Source of the DNA: DAOUJI01 sp965219565
GTDB lineage: Bacteria; Chloroflexota; Dehalococcoidia; Lucifugimonadales; JAGWBF01
Reading direction: 5' to 3'
NCBI GenBank assembly: GCA_965219565.1
Contig: OZ244780.1
Location: forward strand, 372,001-436,000
Length of the DNA: 64,000 bases
Part shown: positions 1 to 8,163 of the stretch, one piece after another
Position numbering within the stretch: the first letter of the stretch is position 1
How the letters are laid out: the number at the start of each line of letters is the position of its first letter
Translations under genes and position numbers: made by a program
Notes under the pieces: model-generated
Database searches by the model: none
What the model was told of the DNA's origin: nothing
What the model saw: the letters and a program-made list of their open reading frames with translations, nothing else

Positions 1-626
1 GCGCCCTTTATGGCCGCAGGGCGCGATCTGTTCACCGAGTCCATGAGCGACGCGATATTACCCAGGAGCGCCTCGTCGGACATCGACATCTTTCCCACCG
101 GGGAGTGGATGATAGACGTGCGGTCAGTGCGGTATTCCAGACGTCCTTTCTTGGCCTCGTCGATGGTGCGGGGCAAGTCCCTGGCCTGCACCATGGTGCC
201 CGTTCTGGGGTTAGGCATCAGCCCCCTTCGTCCCAGGACTCGGCCCAGCCTGCCTATCTTGGACATTACGTCGGGCACGGCAAGTCCCACGTCGAATTCC
301 ACCCATCCGCCTTCGATCCGCTGGATAAGGTCGTCTTCTCCCACGTAGTCGGCTCCCGCCTGCCGTGCGATGTCCGCAGCTTCCCCGTTGGCGAACACCA
401 GAACCCGGGTCTGCTTGCCCAGCCCGTGGGGCAGGACGGTCACACCCCTGACCATCTGGTCGGCGTGGCGCGTGTCGGCCCCGGTGCGCAGGTGTAGTTC
501 GACGGTTTCGTCGAACTTGGCCGAAGACACTTCCTTGAGGAGGGCCAAGGCCTCTTCGGGCGGGTAGTCCGTTTCCGGGTCTATCTTTTCCCTCGCTGCC
601 AAGTAGCGGCGGCTGCGTTTTACCAT
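1..626 (-). CDS. rplA: 50S ribosomal protein L1, C-terminus cut by window edge
   Basis: Ribosomal protein L1 forms the mobile L1 stalk near the E site and in many bacteria also represses its own operon. Reading leftward from an ATG at 626, the protein begins MVKRSRRYLAAREKID. It carries the family block GRVLGRRGLMPNPRTGT about 125-141 residues in. About 208 codons are visible; the family is usually near 230 residues, so only a short C-terminal piece lies beyond base 1. It starts 4 bases after the rplK stop, so the two genes are surely co-transcribed, as in most bacteria. rplJ and rplL would be expected to the left of the window. Confidence 0.96.
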   Translation of the reverse strand, partial: MVKRSRRYLAAREKIDPETDYPPEEALALLKEVSSAKFDETVELHLRTGADTRHADQMVRGVTVLPHGLGKQTRVLVFANGEAADIARQAGADYVGEDDLIQRIEGGWVEFDVGLAVPDVMSKIGRLGRVLGRRGLMPNPRTGTMVQARDLPRTIDEAKKGRLEYRTDRTSIIHSPVGKMSMSDEALLGNIASLMDSVNRSRPAAIKG

Positions 627-630
627 TGCA

Positions 631-1056
631 CTATTCCTCTATCTTTATGCCCATGCTCCGGGCGGTTCCTTCGATGATTTTCACCGCCGCGTCAATGTCT
701 GCGGCGTTCAGGTCGTTGAACTTGTTAGAGGCGATGCTGCGCACGGCGTCTCTGGACACCGTCCCCACGTTGCTGTGGCCGGCGCGCGCTTCGCCCTTCT
801 CAACCCCTGCCGCCTGCCTCAGAAGCTCGGACGCGGGCGGAGTCCGAGTCACGAAGTTGAAGGAGCGGTCCTCGAACACGGTGATGTGGACTGGGATGAT
901 GGTCCCGGCCTGGGATGCCGTGCGTTCGTTGTATTCCTTGACGAATCCCATGATATTCACGCCGTGCTGGCCCAACGCCGGCCCGACGGGGGGCGCCGGC
1001 GTTGCTTTTCCGGCTTGAAGTTGAAGCTTGATTATGGCCCGAACCTTCTTTGCCAA
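631..1056 (-). CDS. rplK: 50S ribosomal protein L11
   Basis: L11 binds 23S rRNA at the GTPase-associated centre and is the thiostrepton target. The 141-residue product has the full family signature: KLQLQAGKATPAPPVGPALG near the N-terminus and the C-terminal rRNA-binding part ending GTARSMGIKIEE. The start is a TTG at 1056, preceded on the minus strand by AGGAGA about 4-5 bases away. It lies 9 bases after the nusG stop and 4 bases before rplA, which is the standard nusG-rplK-rplA order. Confidence 0.97.
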   Translation of the reverse strand: MAKKVRAIIKLQLQAGKATPAPPVGPALGQHGVNIMGFVKEYNERTASQAGTIIPVHITVFEDRSFNFVTRTPPASELLRQAAGVEKGEARAGHSNVGTVSRDAVRSIASNKFNDLNAADIDAAVKIIEGTARSMGIKIEE

Positions 1057-1065
1057 CTGGGTCTC

Positions 1066-1623
1066 CTATATCTTCTCTACCTGTAGGAAGTCCAACTCGA
1101 CGGGGGTCTCCCGGCCGAAGAAGGATACCAACACCTTCATCTTGGCCTTGGAGGCGTCTATGTCGCTGACCGAGCCGATGAAATCGGCGAAGGGCCCCGA
1201 CGCTATGCGGACCATCTGGCCCTTCTGGAAGCCCACCTGCACCTTTGGAGGGCCCGACTCGATCTGCTTCAGTATGTTGGACACTTCCTGGTCCTCCAGG
1301 GGCACGGGCTTGGAGCGTTTGTCTGTCTCGTCCTCGGTTGACACGAAACCCGCCACGCCGGGGGTGTTACGAACGACGTACCAGCTTTCGTCGTCCATGG
1401 TCATCTGCACCAGAATATAGCCGGGGAAGACCTTCTTCCGCTCCGGCTTCCTCTTCCCGTCCTTGAGGACGATCTCCTCTTCGGTGGGCACCACCACGCG
1501 GAATATCTTGTCGTTCATGTCCAGACTTTGGACACGCTGGTTAAGGTTCTTTTCCACCCGTTCCTCCTGGCCGGAGTAGGTGTGGATTATGTACCATCGA
1601 ACTTCGCTGGTCGTGCTAGACAC
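1066..1623 (-). CDS. nusG: Transcription termination/antitermination protein NusG
   Basis: NusG binds RNA polymerase through its N-terminal NGN domain and links it to Rho or the ribosome through the C-terminal KOW domain. The product is 185 residues, normal for the family. The NGN domain starts at RWYIIHTYSGQEERVEKNL, and the KOW motif is seen in KGQMVRIASGPFADFIGSV. The frame is open further upstream to 1803, but that extension overlaps secE and has no NusG similarity. I chose the GTG at 1623, which has AAGGAG five bases upstream. It sits 50 bases downstream of secE. Confidence 0.95.
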   Translation of the reverse strand: MSSTTSEVRWYIIHTYSGQEERVEKNLNQRVQSLDMNDKIFRVVVPTEEEIVLKDGKRKPERKKVFPGYILVQMTMDDESWYVVRNTPGVAGFVSTEDETDKRSKPVPLEDQEVSNILKQIESGPPKVQVGFQKGQMVRIASGPFADFIGSVSDIDASKAKMKVLVSFFGRETPVELDFLQVEKI

Positions 1624-1673
1624 AATGACTCCTTGATGGTCTTGTCCTGAGGTTGTCGTTAGGGATTGAGAGT

Positions 1674-1925
1674 CTACCCCAGAATAAACCGGCTGAAGGT
1701 CTGGGAAAAGGCGTAGTCCAACCCGGCCAGTATGGCCCCTATGAACGCGGAAAGTATGATCACGTACACAGTGAGGCGGGCCGTCTCCTCCCTGGTGGGC
1801 CAAACGGCTTTTCGGAGCTCAGCAATCGTCTCCCTGAAGAACTCCAGTGGATTTCCGCGTCGGACAGACTGAGGGTTGATGATGTTGCGCGATGACTGTC
1901 CGCGAGCGGAAGGTGAGCGGGCCAA
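1674..1925 (-). CDS. secE: Preprotein translocase subunit SecE
   Basis: SecE clamps SecY in the Sec translocon of the inner membrane. The 83-residue protein has the short bacterial form: a basic Ser/Arg-rich N-terminus, the conserved amphipathic block ELRKAVWPTREET, and one membrane span (about residues 52-72, LTVYVIILSAFIGAILAGLD). The start is TTG at 1925, 7 bases after the rpmG stop, with a weak AGAGG upstream. Order rpmG-secE-nusG is typical. Confidence 0.93.
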   Translation of the reverse strand: MARSPSARGQSSRNIINPQSVRRGNPLEFFRETIAELRKAVWPTREETARLTVYVIILSAFIGAILAGLDYAFSQTFSRFILG

Positions 1926-1932
1926 GGTTACG

Positions 1933-2103
1933 TTACCTCTCTTCCCTGTGGACCTTGTGGGAACGACACCGCGGACAGTACTTCTTCAGCTCAATCCGCT
2001 GAGTGTCGTTCCGCCGGTTTTTGCTGCTGGTGTAATTGCGTTCGCGGCAGTCAGTGCATGACATGGTCAAAACTATTCTGACGTCTCCGCCTCTCTTGGC
2101 CAT
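1933..2103 (-). CDS. rpmG: 50S ribosomal protein L33, zinc-binding form
   Basis: This small gene encodes 56 residues starting MAKRGGDVRIVLTMSCTDC and ending KVHREER. The two CxxC pairs (CTDC at residues 16-19 and CPRC at 43-46) mark the zinc-binding (C+) form of L33. The core CRERNYTSSKNRRN is typical of the family. The ATG at 2103 follows the tuf stop by 3 bases, and the gene ends 7 bases before secE. The position between tuf and secE is common in Gram-positives and Chloroflexota. Because the zinc-ligand cysteines are all present, this is not the zinc-independent C- paralogue. Confidence 0.95.
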   Translation of the reverse strand: MAKRGGDVRIVLTMSCTDCRERNYTSSKNRRNDTQRIELKKYCPRCRSHKVHREER

Positions 2104-2106
2104 TGT

Positions 2107-3309
2107 CTACTCCACTATCTTGGTGACCACGCCGGCCCCCACGGTCCTGCCGCCCTCTCGGATGGCGAACCGCAGTCCCTCTTCCAGGGCTATGGGCGAA
2201 ATCAGCTTGATGGTCATCGTGATGTTGTCGCCGGGCATCACCATTTCGGTGCCCTCGGGCAATTGAATCTCGCCGGTGATGTCGGAGGTCCGGATGTAGA
2301 ACTGGGGCTTGTATCCGTTGAAGAAGGGCGTGTGGCGGCCCCCTTCCTGTATGCTCAGCACGTAGACCTCGGCCTCGGCGGCAGTGTGGGGCTGAATGGA
2401 AGCGGGCTTGGCTAGCACTTGACCTCGCTCCACGTCCTCTCTTTCCACGCCTCGGAGGAGAATACCCACGGCGTCGCCGGCTTCCGTGTGGTCCAAGTTC
2501 TTGTGGAACATCTCAAGCCCGGTGGCAACGGTCTTCCGGGAGTCGCCGAACCCGACAATCTCCACTTCCTCGCCGGTTTTCAGCGTGCCGCGTTCCACCC
2601 TGCCTGTGACCACGGTGCCGCGCCCCTTGATGCCGAACACGTCCTCGATGGGCATCAGGAAAGGCCGGTCGGTGATGCGCTCGGGGAGGGGGACATAGTC
2701 GTCCACCGTGTCCATGAGCTCCCAAATCTGTGCCGCCCATTCATCGTCGCGGTCTCCCGAGTCTCCCTCCAGGGCCCGCAGGGCGCTCACCCGGACTATG
2801 GGAGTGTCTTCCCCGGGGAAATCGTACTGGTTCAGGAGGTCTCGCACCTCAAGCTCCACGAGGTCCAGAAGTTCCGGGTCGTCCATGGCGTCCACCTTGT
2901 TGAGGGCGACCACGATTCGGGGCACTTCCACCTGGCGAGCCAGCAGGATGTGCTCCCTGGTCTGGGGCATGGGGCCGTCCGGGGCGGACACGACCAGAAT
3001 GGCTCCGTCCATCTGGGCGGCTCCGGTGATCATGTTCTTAACGTAGTCGGCGTGGCCAGGACAGTCCACGTGGGCGTAGTGCCGTGCGGCGGTCTCGTAT
3101 TCGATGTGGGAAATGGCGATGGTCAGACCGCGGGCCTTTTCTTCGGGAGCGTTGTCGATGGTGTCGAAAGCTCTGAATGAGGTGCTGCCGCTGCCCAGCG
3201 AGAGCACTTTCGTGATGGCGGCGGTCAACGTTGTCTTGCCGTGGTCCACGTGTCCTATTGTTCCCACGTTTATGTGGGGTTTCGACCGGTCAAAGGCCTG
3301 TTTTGCCAT
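2107..3309 (-). CDS. tuf: Elongation factor Tu
   Basis: EF-Tu delivers aminoacyl-tRNA to the ribosome as a GTP complex. The protein is 400 residues, the family norm. The G motifs are clear: GHVDHGKT at 19-26, DCPGH at 82-86 and NKVD at 137-140. Domain 2 and 3 landmarks follow (FLMPIEDVFGIKGRGTVVTG; the end GRTVGAGVVTKIVE). The effector region reads ARGLTIAISHIEYET, slightly unlike the common RGITIN form. The start is ATG at 3309, with tRNA-Thr directly upstream on the same strand, so a joint tRNA-tuf transcript is likely. Confidence 0.98.
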   Translation of the reverse strand: MAKQAFDRSKPHINVGTIGHVDHGKTTLTAAITKVLSLGSGSTSFRAFDTIDNAPEEKARGLTIAISHIEYETAARHYAHVDCPGHADYVKNMITGAAQMDGAILVVSAPDGPMPQTREHILLARQVEVPRIVVALNKVDAMDDPELLDLVELEVRDLLNQYDFPGEDTPIVRVSALRALEGDSGDRDDEWAAQIWELMDTVDDYVPLPERITDRPFLMPIEDVFGIKGRGTVVTGRVERGTLKTGEEVEIVGFGDSRKTVATGLEMFHKNLDHTEAGDAVGILLRGVEREDVERGQVLAKPASIQPHTAAEAEVYVLSIQEGGRHTPFFNGYKPQFYIRTSDITGEIQLPEGTEMVMPGDNITMTIKLISPIALEEGLRFAIREGGRTVGAGVVTKIVE

Positions 3310-3336
3310 GGGGTTTCCTCCGATTCTCTGCTATTC

Positions 3337-3411
3337 TGGAGCCCACAGGCGGAATTGAACCGCCGACCCCGTTCTTACCAAGAACGTGCTCTACCCCTGA
3401 GCTATGTGGGC
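3337..3411 (-). tRNA. tRNA-Thr (anticodon GGT)
   Basis: Read on the minus strand, the acceptor arm GCCCACA pairs with TGTGGGC and is followed by T plus an encoded CCA. The anticodon stem CGTTC/GAACG encloses the loop TTGGTAA, giving anticodon GGT. The T arm contains GGTTCAATTCC. It lies 27 bases upstream of tuf, as in the E. coli tufB operon. Confidence 0.95.
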
Positions 3412-3451
3412 CCTTATTGCCTGCTTGGTTAAATTATAGACCCGTTTTGGA

Positions 3452-3539
3452 TGGTGGAGGAGGTAGGATTCGAACCTACGTAGCCCGTTCGGGCGCCAGA
3501 TTTACAGTCTGGTGGTATTAACCGCTCACCCACTCCTCC
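3452..3539 (-). tRNA. tRNA-Tyr (anticodon GTA)
   Basis: The minus-strand sequence has acceptor arm GGAGGAG/CTCCTCC with encoded ACCA. The anticodon loop is CTGTAAA in stem CCAGA/TCTGG, giving anticodon GTA. A long variable arm (GCCCGAACGGGC) gives the class II shape expected for bacterial tRNA-Tyr. It lies 40 bases upstream of tRNA-Thr and is probably the first gene of the tRNA-tuf-nusG transcript. I found no convincing promoter hexamer pair just upstream. Confidence 0.95.
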
Positions 3540-3767
3540 AGTCTAGCATACGGCCTGCCGCTCTCCAATACACCCGACATTCGCCGTTTTTCTTAACAAG
3601 CAAACGAATACGAGCCTGGCGGAATCAGGCCACGCATGAGTGTATCAAAAGCGTTGTTTCGTTACAAGCGGTTGGCGGGTCCCCAAGCCGGCCTTTACCC
3701 AGGCGCCTTATTGCGGCAGTCCTTTGAAACGTCAGGGGATCCGGGCGACGAGACCGTGTCATGTGTA

Positions 3768-3776
3768 TGGTACACT
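3768..3776 (+). promoter_or_regulatory. Extended -10 promoter candidate for the dehydrogenase gene
   Basis: TGGTACACT is a TGn extended -10 element (TACACT, 4 of 6 matches to TATAAT). No good -35 is seen at 16-18 bases, which is tolerable for extended -10 promoters. It would give a leader of about 30 bases before the ATG at 3814, which lacks a clear Shine-Dalgarno. The same TACACT hexamer recurs in other promoters of this window. Confidence 0.45.
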
Positions 3777-3813
3777 GGATGGGAATCCAGACATAGACGG
3801 ACCCATTCAAACC

Positions 3814-4797
3814 ATGCCCGACTCAAAAACCCTTTTTCTCAGCGACTTGGACCCTCAGCTTCAGAACATCGTAGTCTCCCAGGCTCTGCCTGGAATGGAA
3901 GTCACGTCGGCTTCACTGTCCCTCGGCGACGACAAGAAGGCAGAGTTGGCGGCGGACGCCGATTTTCTTGTCCTGTGGCCGGCTCGTATTTCGGAGCAGG
4001 TGTTCAGGGCGGCCAAAAAGTGCAAGCTGGTGCAGCTATTGTCTGCGGGGTATGACCAGGTGGACCTTTCTCTGGCCAGAGAACTAGGCATTCCCGTGGC
4101 GAACAACGGCGGGGCCAACAGTGTTGCCGTGGCCGAGCACACCATGTTGCTGATACTGGCGTGTTACAGGCGGCTGGTCCATTATGCCAACCTGGTGAAA
4201 GACGGCGGCTGGCGCGAGACCCGGGATCGTAAACCGGACGTCTACGAGCTGGAAGGCAAGACCGTGGGCCTGATTGGTTTCGGTAACATCGCCCGCAAGG
4301 TAGCCAAGATGCTCAAGGGGTTCGATGCCAGGGTCCAATACTTCGATAAATACGCTACGGTAACCGCCGCAGAGCAAGGGGAGCGTCAGGCCAAATCCGT
4401 TTCCCTTGAGGAGCTGTTGAGGACATCGGACGTGGTCTCCATTCACGTCCCCCTCACGGCTGAGACCCGAGACATGGTGGGAAAGGCTGAGTTCGATCTG
4501 ATGAAGAGATACGCAATCATCGTTAACACCAGCCGCGGCGGGATAATCAACGAACCCGCCCTGGCGGAAGCCCTGAACACCGGGTCCATCGCAGCAGCTG
4601 GCCTCGACGTGCTGGATCACGAGCCGCCCCAGCGTGACGACCCTCTCCTGAAAGCCGACAACCTTATCCTCACTCCCCACAACGCCGGCCCCACTATGGA
4701 ATCGCTCACCAAGCGAGCGGCCAACGCCTTCCAGAACATTCAACGGGTCGTCGACGGGCAGCCGCCCCTATGGGCGGCGGTCTTTGAGAACCGTTAG
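3814..4797 (+). CDS. D-isomer specific 2-hydroxyacid dehydrogenase
   Basis: This is a 327-residue NAD-dependent dehydrogenase of the phosphoglycerate/glycerate dehydrogenase family, reducing a 2-keto acid or oxidising its D-2-hydroxy acid. The exact substrate cannot be told. The Rossmann motif GLIGFGNIARKV lies about half-way. The catalytic triad is visible as Arg in NTSRGG, Glu in DHEPP and His in TPHNAG. The frame opens earlier (3640), but the upstream part has no family similarity, so I use the ATG at 3814. No clear ribosome-binding site precedes it. It stands alone between tRNA genes of opposite strand. At 327 residues it lacks the ACT-type C-terminal domain of long SerA. Confidence 0.9.
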   Translation: MPDSKTLFLSDLDPQLQNIVVSQALPGMEVTSASLSLGDDKKAELAADADFLVLWPARISEQVFRAAKKCKLVQLLSAGYDQVDLSLARELGIPVANNGGANSVAVAEHTMLLILACYRRLVHYANLVKDGGWRETRDRKPDVYELEGKTVGLIGFGNIARKVAKMLKGFDARVQYFDKYATVTAAEQGERQAKSVSLEELLRTSDVVSIHVPLTAETRDMVGKAEFDLMKRYAIIVNTSRGGIINEPALAEALNTGSIAAAGLDVLDHEPPQRDDPLLKADNLILTPHNAGPTMESLTKRAANAFQNIQRVVDGQPPLWAAVFENR

Positions 4798-4804
4798 AAA
4801 GCGC

Positions 4805-4880
4805 TGGAGCCCCAGGGGGGATTCGAACCCTCCAACCTGCCGATTACAAGTCGGCTGCGCTGCCATTGCGCCACTGGGGC
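4805..4880 (-). tRNA. tRNA-Thr (anticodon TGT)
   Basis: On the minus strand the acceptor GCCCCAG pairs with CTGGGGC, followed by TCCA. The anticodon stem GCCGA/TCGGC encloses CTTGTAA, giving anticodon TGT (Thr). The T loop GGTTCGAATCC is standard. Its 3' end lies 7 bases from the end of the convergent dehydrogenase gene. With the GGT isoacceptor near tuf, the window holds two threonine tRNAs. Confidence 0.94.
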
Positions 4881-4994
4881 CGTGTGAAGGGACGCTCCGT
4901 CCTCTGGGGTTGGGACCTGCGGCATGCCAGTCGCTATTACGACTCTCAGAAGCCGTTAGGGGGAAGCCCTAAACTTCCTAGAGAATCAATGGTA

Positions 4995-6146
4995 TCAAGA
5001 GGAAGCGGCGGTGGAAACCCCTAGGCAGGACGGAGGAACTGCATCTTCGTCTTCCTCGTCCTCTCCTTTTTCTTCCTCAAGCGCCCACGTCCACTCCATG
5101 TCGTCGACCAAGTAGGAGCGGAAGTCGATGGATTTGGTCAGTTTGACGCTACGGAAAGACTCACCATCGGGCGTTTGGACGCTTAGCTGCTGCCACTGGA
5201 GGGAGGCGTCAAGAGAACTGGTTGCCACTACGACTCCTGAGCCGCTGTTCTCAGAGTAGGCTGTGAGGGTCAGAGAAAGAGTCTCCGGATCCACCCTCCC
5301 CGCCGCAGCCCACAGTGATATTCTTGTAACCGGTTGGGAGAAAGTCGCCGTCAGCGGCAGTTGAGGAATACCTCCATCGGCCAGTTCAGCGACTTCGTTG
5401 CCCATTAAGAAATAGTCACCGCCGCCGTGAGAGTCCAGTCCAGCTTTACCGGTGCTGCATTCATGGAGAATGGCAAGACCGTCGTCGGCATGACCGCCTC
5501 GGAACGAGACTCCGTGGGACTCCAGGAACTCGTCCCTTATTGGATCGACGATGGGGTCCCGGTTTGAGTCCAAGAATGAACACAGTTCTCCCAGAGAATC
5601 ATCCTCGAAGCCCAGGCTGGTTGGCAGTGACGGTTGTTGAGAGGTGTCGGCTTGGCGCGTTGTGAACTCGATGGACGTCACACGACGTAAAGAGCCGGTC
5701 TGCTCCAATTGGAAGTCCAACAACCCCATCACCCCCGAACCATGGGCGCCCTTGGGAGCCAGATTGACGGAGGCGTTGGACCCAGGCAGGTGTACGTCAC
5801 CGAAAATCGGGACGACGCCGTTGGGCGCGTCGCCGGTCACCCGCATAGCCAACCAATCCGACGTGGCGTTGTGGACCTCCACTTCCAGGGGCAAGGGAAC
5901 AACCTTGTCCCGGTAGCCGACAGCTTTGCCGCCGACGGTCAACTGGGTCTCTTCTTCCAGCAGCACCCTCGTAGAATCCATCACCAGGAACACCTGGAGG
6001 GAGTCTTGTGCGGAAACGGATACGGTGGCGGCTTGGGCCGGTTGGGGGTTGTCTCCAAAGAAGAGGGTGGCGATGGTCCAGGTCCAGGCAACGACTGCCA
6101 GGATGGCAAGGGCCATGGGGAGTTTCGGGATGAGGAAGGTTGTCAC
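4995..6146 (-). CDS. Secreted protein of unknown function with acidic tail
   Basis: The 383-residue product starts MTTFLIPKLPMALAIL and has one N-terminal hydrophobic segment (about residues 8-30) followed by PAQAATV, a plausible signal peptidase I site, so it is probably exported. A middle part (residues ~180-270: LGFEDDSLGELCSF, then GVSFRGG, GLAILHECS and GDYFLMGNEV) has the look of the beta-sandwich modules seen in secreted surface proteins ('gene for a feature that occurs once with G-V-x-F-x-G and D-x-F-L steps'), but I cannot name a family firmly. The C-terminus has an acidic stretch (EEEKGEDEEDEDA). No operon partners: it is flanked by a tRNA and by a gene on the opposite strand. Function unknown. 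Confidence 0.7.
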   Translation of the reverse strand: MTTFLIPKLPMALAILAVVAWTWTIATLFFGDNPQPAQAATVSVSAQDSLQVFLVMDSTRVLLEEETQLTVGGKAVGYRDKVVPLPLEVEVHNATSDWLAMRVTGDAPNGVVPIFGDVHLPGSNASVNLAPKGAHGSGVMGLLDFQLEQTGSLRRVTSIEFTTRQADTSQQPSLPTSLGFEDDSLGELCSFLDSNRDPIVDPIRDEFLESHGVSFRGGHADDGLAILHECSTGKAGLDSHGGGDYFLMGNEVAELADGGIPQLPLTATFSQPVTRISLWAAAGRVDPETLSLTLTAYSENSGSGVVVATSSLDASLQWQQLSVQTPDGESFRSVKLTKSIDFRSYLVDDMEWTWALEEEKGEDEEDEDAVPPSCLGVSTAASS

Positions 6147-6242
6147 GGGATGCGGCCCATAATAATTCGGCTATAGCAAAAGATTCGATGAATTGTACCA
6201 TCTATAAGTGTCCGAATCCACCTGAGGCATACGGCATTCTTG

Positions 6243-6271
6243 TTGACACTGACCTATGCCGATGTTACTTT
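6243..6271 (+). promoter_or_regulatory. Promoter candidate for the amidohydrolase gene
   Basis: TTGACA (6243-6248) and TACTTT (6266-6271) are separated by 17 bases, with a TG one base before the -10 (extended form). The -10 matches the consensus weakly. It would start a transcript about 6278, some 75 bases before the ATG at 6355. Confidence 0.5.
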
Positions 6272-6284
6272 ACACGCGTTCCGA

Positions 6285-6320
6285 TACCCACCTATTTAAG
6301 CTTGTCCCGGTACCCACCTA
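6285..6320 (+). repeat. Direct repeat TACCCACCTA, possible operator
   Basis: The 10-mer TACCCACCTA occurs at 6285-6294 and again at 6311-6320, with start points 26 bases apart (about 2.5 helical turns). Both lie between the candidate promoter and the amidohydrolase start. That placement is compatible with a regulator site or a leader element, but no regulator gene is nearby. Confidence 0.35.
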
Positions 6321-6354
6321 CCGACGGCATACATTTTCTTTTGGAGGAAATGAG

Positions 6355-7533
6355 ATGGCGAGAGAATACAGGGTGATCTCAGCCGATTCGCACCTGGAGG
6401 TGCCGGTCTGGAAATGGACCGATCGGATACCGTCTAAATACCGAGACAGAGCGCCCCGCCGGCTTTTATTGCCCGAAGGCGGTGACGCTGTGATAGGCGA
6501 AGGGGGAGTCCATCCCGTTGGGCTGGCCCTTTGCGCCGGGAAGCCCTACGGCGACTTCCAATGGATAGGTGTAACCGCCGAAGAGCAGCACGGCACGGGA
6601 GACCCGGAGTCGCGGCTGAGGGAGCAGGACCAGGATGGAATCGACGCAGAGGCGCTTTTCCCCGGGGGCGGTTCCCAGGGCATTCGGTCTGTGAAGGACC
6701 CCGAGGCTTTTCTGGCCATGAACCGCGCCTACAACGATTTCTTGTCCGATTACTGCTCGCCGGCCCCGGACCGCCTCCTGGGGTTGGCCCAGATCCCGGA
6801 TACGGGAATTGAGGACGCAGTTGAGGAAATGGAGCGAGTGCGAAAGATGCCAGGGATAGCCGGCGTTGTCCTCAACAAGTATCCGGCCGGCAAGGACGTT
6901 ACAAGTCCCGAGGACGACCGTTTCTGGTCCGCTTCTCTGGATCTCGACATGCCTGTCACCATCCACGTGCAGATAGGCTCTCACCAGTATTATAAGGACG
7001 GGCTCATGGGCCAGTACCCCAAGAAGCCGGGGCCCATGGCGCTGAACCCTCACGTTACCGACTTTATCAAGAGGTGCGCCCGCTATGCCATCAGTGGCGG
7101 TTACAACTCCACCCAGATGGTCCTTTCGGGAGTCTTCGACAGGTTCCCTAACCTGAGGGTATTCATGGCCGAGACCCAGATCGGCTGGATACCCAACTAC
7201 TACGACCAGTTCGATGACCTGTATGCCAGGCTCCACCATGTGGGCGAGCAGGAGCTCGGGCTTGCCCCCCTTTCCCGCAAACCCAGCGAATACCTCCGTG
7301 ACCACTTCCTCTGGGGGTTCATGCGCAATCCGGTGGGAGTGCGGATGCGCCACGAGATCGGGGTTGAAAACATCATGTGGTCCAGCGACTTCCCCCATTC
7401 CGAATGCGACTGGCCCCACTCCATCGACGTGATCGAGGAGGCCATGGTTGGCGTCCCCGATGACGAGAGATACAAGATAGTGGCTGGGAATGCAGTTGAC
7501 TTCTTCCGCTTGGAGGACGTCAAGTCCGGTTAG
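6355..7533 (+). CDS. Amidohydrolase family 2 (TIM-barrel metal-dependent hydrolase)
   Basis: The 392-residue product belongs to the amidohydrolase-2/ACMSD-like superfamily of hydrolases and decarboxylases. The start MAREYRVISADSHLEVPVW has the family D-x-H-x-E-P-like motif with metal-ligand Asp and His. Further barrel landmarks are VTIHVQIG, the block ETQIGWIPNYYDQFDDLY, and the C-terminal metal Asp in WSSDFPHSECDWPHS. The ATG at 6355 has GGAGGA 5 bases before it. The family acts on aromatic acids, amides or lactones; the substrate here cannot be read from sequence. No signal peptide, so cytoplasmic. It is followed after 120 bases by a cupin gene on the same strand. Confidence 0.88.
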   Translation: MAREYRVISADSHLEVPVWKWTDRIPSKYRDRAPRRLLLPEGGDAVIGEGGVHPVGLALCAGKPYGDFQWIGVTAEEQHGTGDPESRLREQDQDGIDAEALFPGGGSQGIRSVKDPEAFLAMNRAYNDFLSDYCSPAPDRLLGLAQIPDTGIEDAVEEMERVRKMPGIAGVVLNKYPAGKDVTSPEDDRFWSASLDLDMPVTIHVQIGSHQYYKDGLMGQYPKKPGPMALNPHVTDFIKRCARYAISGGYNSTQMVLSGVFDRFPNLRVFMAETQIGWIPNYYDQFDDLYARLHHVGEQELGLAPLSRKPSEYLRDHFLWGFMRNPVGVRMRHEIGVENIMWSSDFPHSECDWPHSIDVIEEAMVGVPDDERYKIVAGNAVDFFRLEDVKSG

Positions 7534-7653
7534 TCCGGTCGGCCTGAGGCCCATCCGATGCAAGGTCATTCAGGAATGGGGCCGCAGCTGGGCTGGTGAA
7601 ATCCGATGCTGGACCTCGGCGTCAAAGGCATCAATCTTAAAGGGGAGGCAACC

Positions 7654-7989
7654 GTGCAGATAGTCCGAATCTATTCCGGCGATGACGGTGAGTCCCACTT
7701 TGAAGACCTGACCATAGACCGGTTGGCGGAAATAGTTTCCCGCCTAGGAGAAGGTACGATTAACTTGGGTCAGGGTCCGGCAAAAGCGGTCAGCGATTAC
7801 CACCCCTGTCCGCGTCGCCAGTATGTGATGTTGTTGTCCGGAGAGGTGGAGGTTGAAAACGCCGACGGGAGTGTCAGGCGCATAGTCCGAGGCGACGTCA
7901 TAGTGGCCGAGGATGAGACCGGACACGGCCATATCTTCCGCGCTGTGGGAGAAGAGCCCCGAGTGACACTGTCCATACCAATAGGATAA
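7654..7989 (+). CDS. Small cupin-domain protein (copy A)
   Basis: The 111-residue product is a single-domain cupin. The start is GTG at 7654 with GGGGAGG six bases upstream; the longer in-frame ATG at 7606 would add 16 residues that are not shared with its paralogue. The barrel shows the cupin pattern: DYHPCPRRQYVMLLSGEVEVE (His-containing strand) and a second motif with GHGHIF. It is closely similar, and identical in length, to the protein at 15526-15861. The two copies lie on either side of the peptide-transporter cluster. The ligand or reaction is unknown. Confidence 0.8.
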   Translation: MQIVRIYSGDDGESHFEDLTIDRLAEIVSRLGEGTINLGQGPAKAVSDYHPCPRRQYVMLLSGEVEVENADGSVRRIVRGDVIVAEDETGHGHIFRAVGEEPRVTLSIPIG

Positions 7990-8163
7990 TTTGCCATCCG
8001 CCCCATTATGACGTTCCCACGCCAGCCTCTTCCGTGGGGCTTTAGGCGATTCAGGCGCCAATAAGATCGCTTGATGGTTCTTCATAGATGATGATCATGC
8101 GACGCTGTCCAGGTCCGATGTTGGATCGTGTATCCATAAGCTTGCGGCTCTGAGAGGAGAATC

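Noticed and set aside
1624..1803. Upstream extension of NusG to 1803
   Set aside because: It overlaps secE on the same strand and lacks NusG similarity; GTG at 1623 has a good ribosome-binding site.
2419..3180. Long rightward open frame opposite tuf (253 codons)
   Set aside because: It lies entirely antisense to a fully conserved tuf gene and has a His/Gly/Val-rich composition typical of the shadow of GC-rich genes. No family similarity seen.
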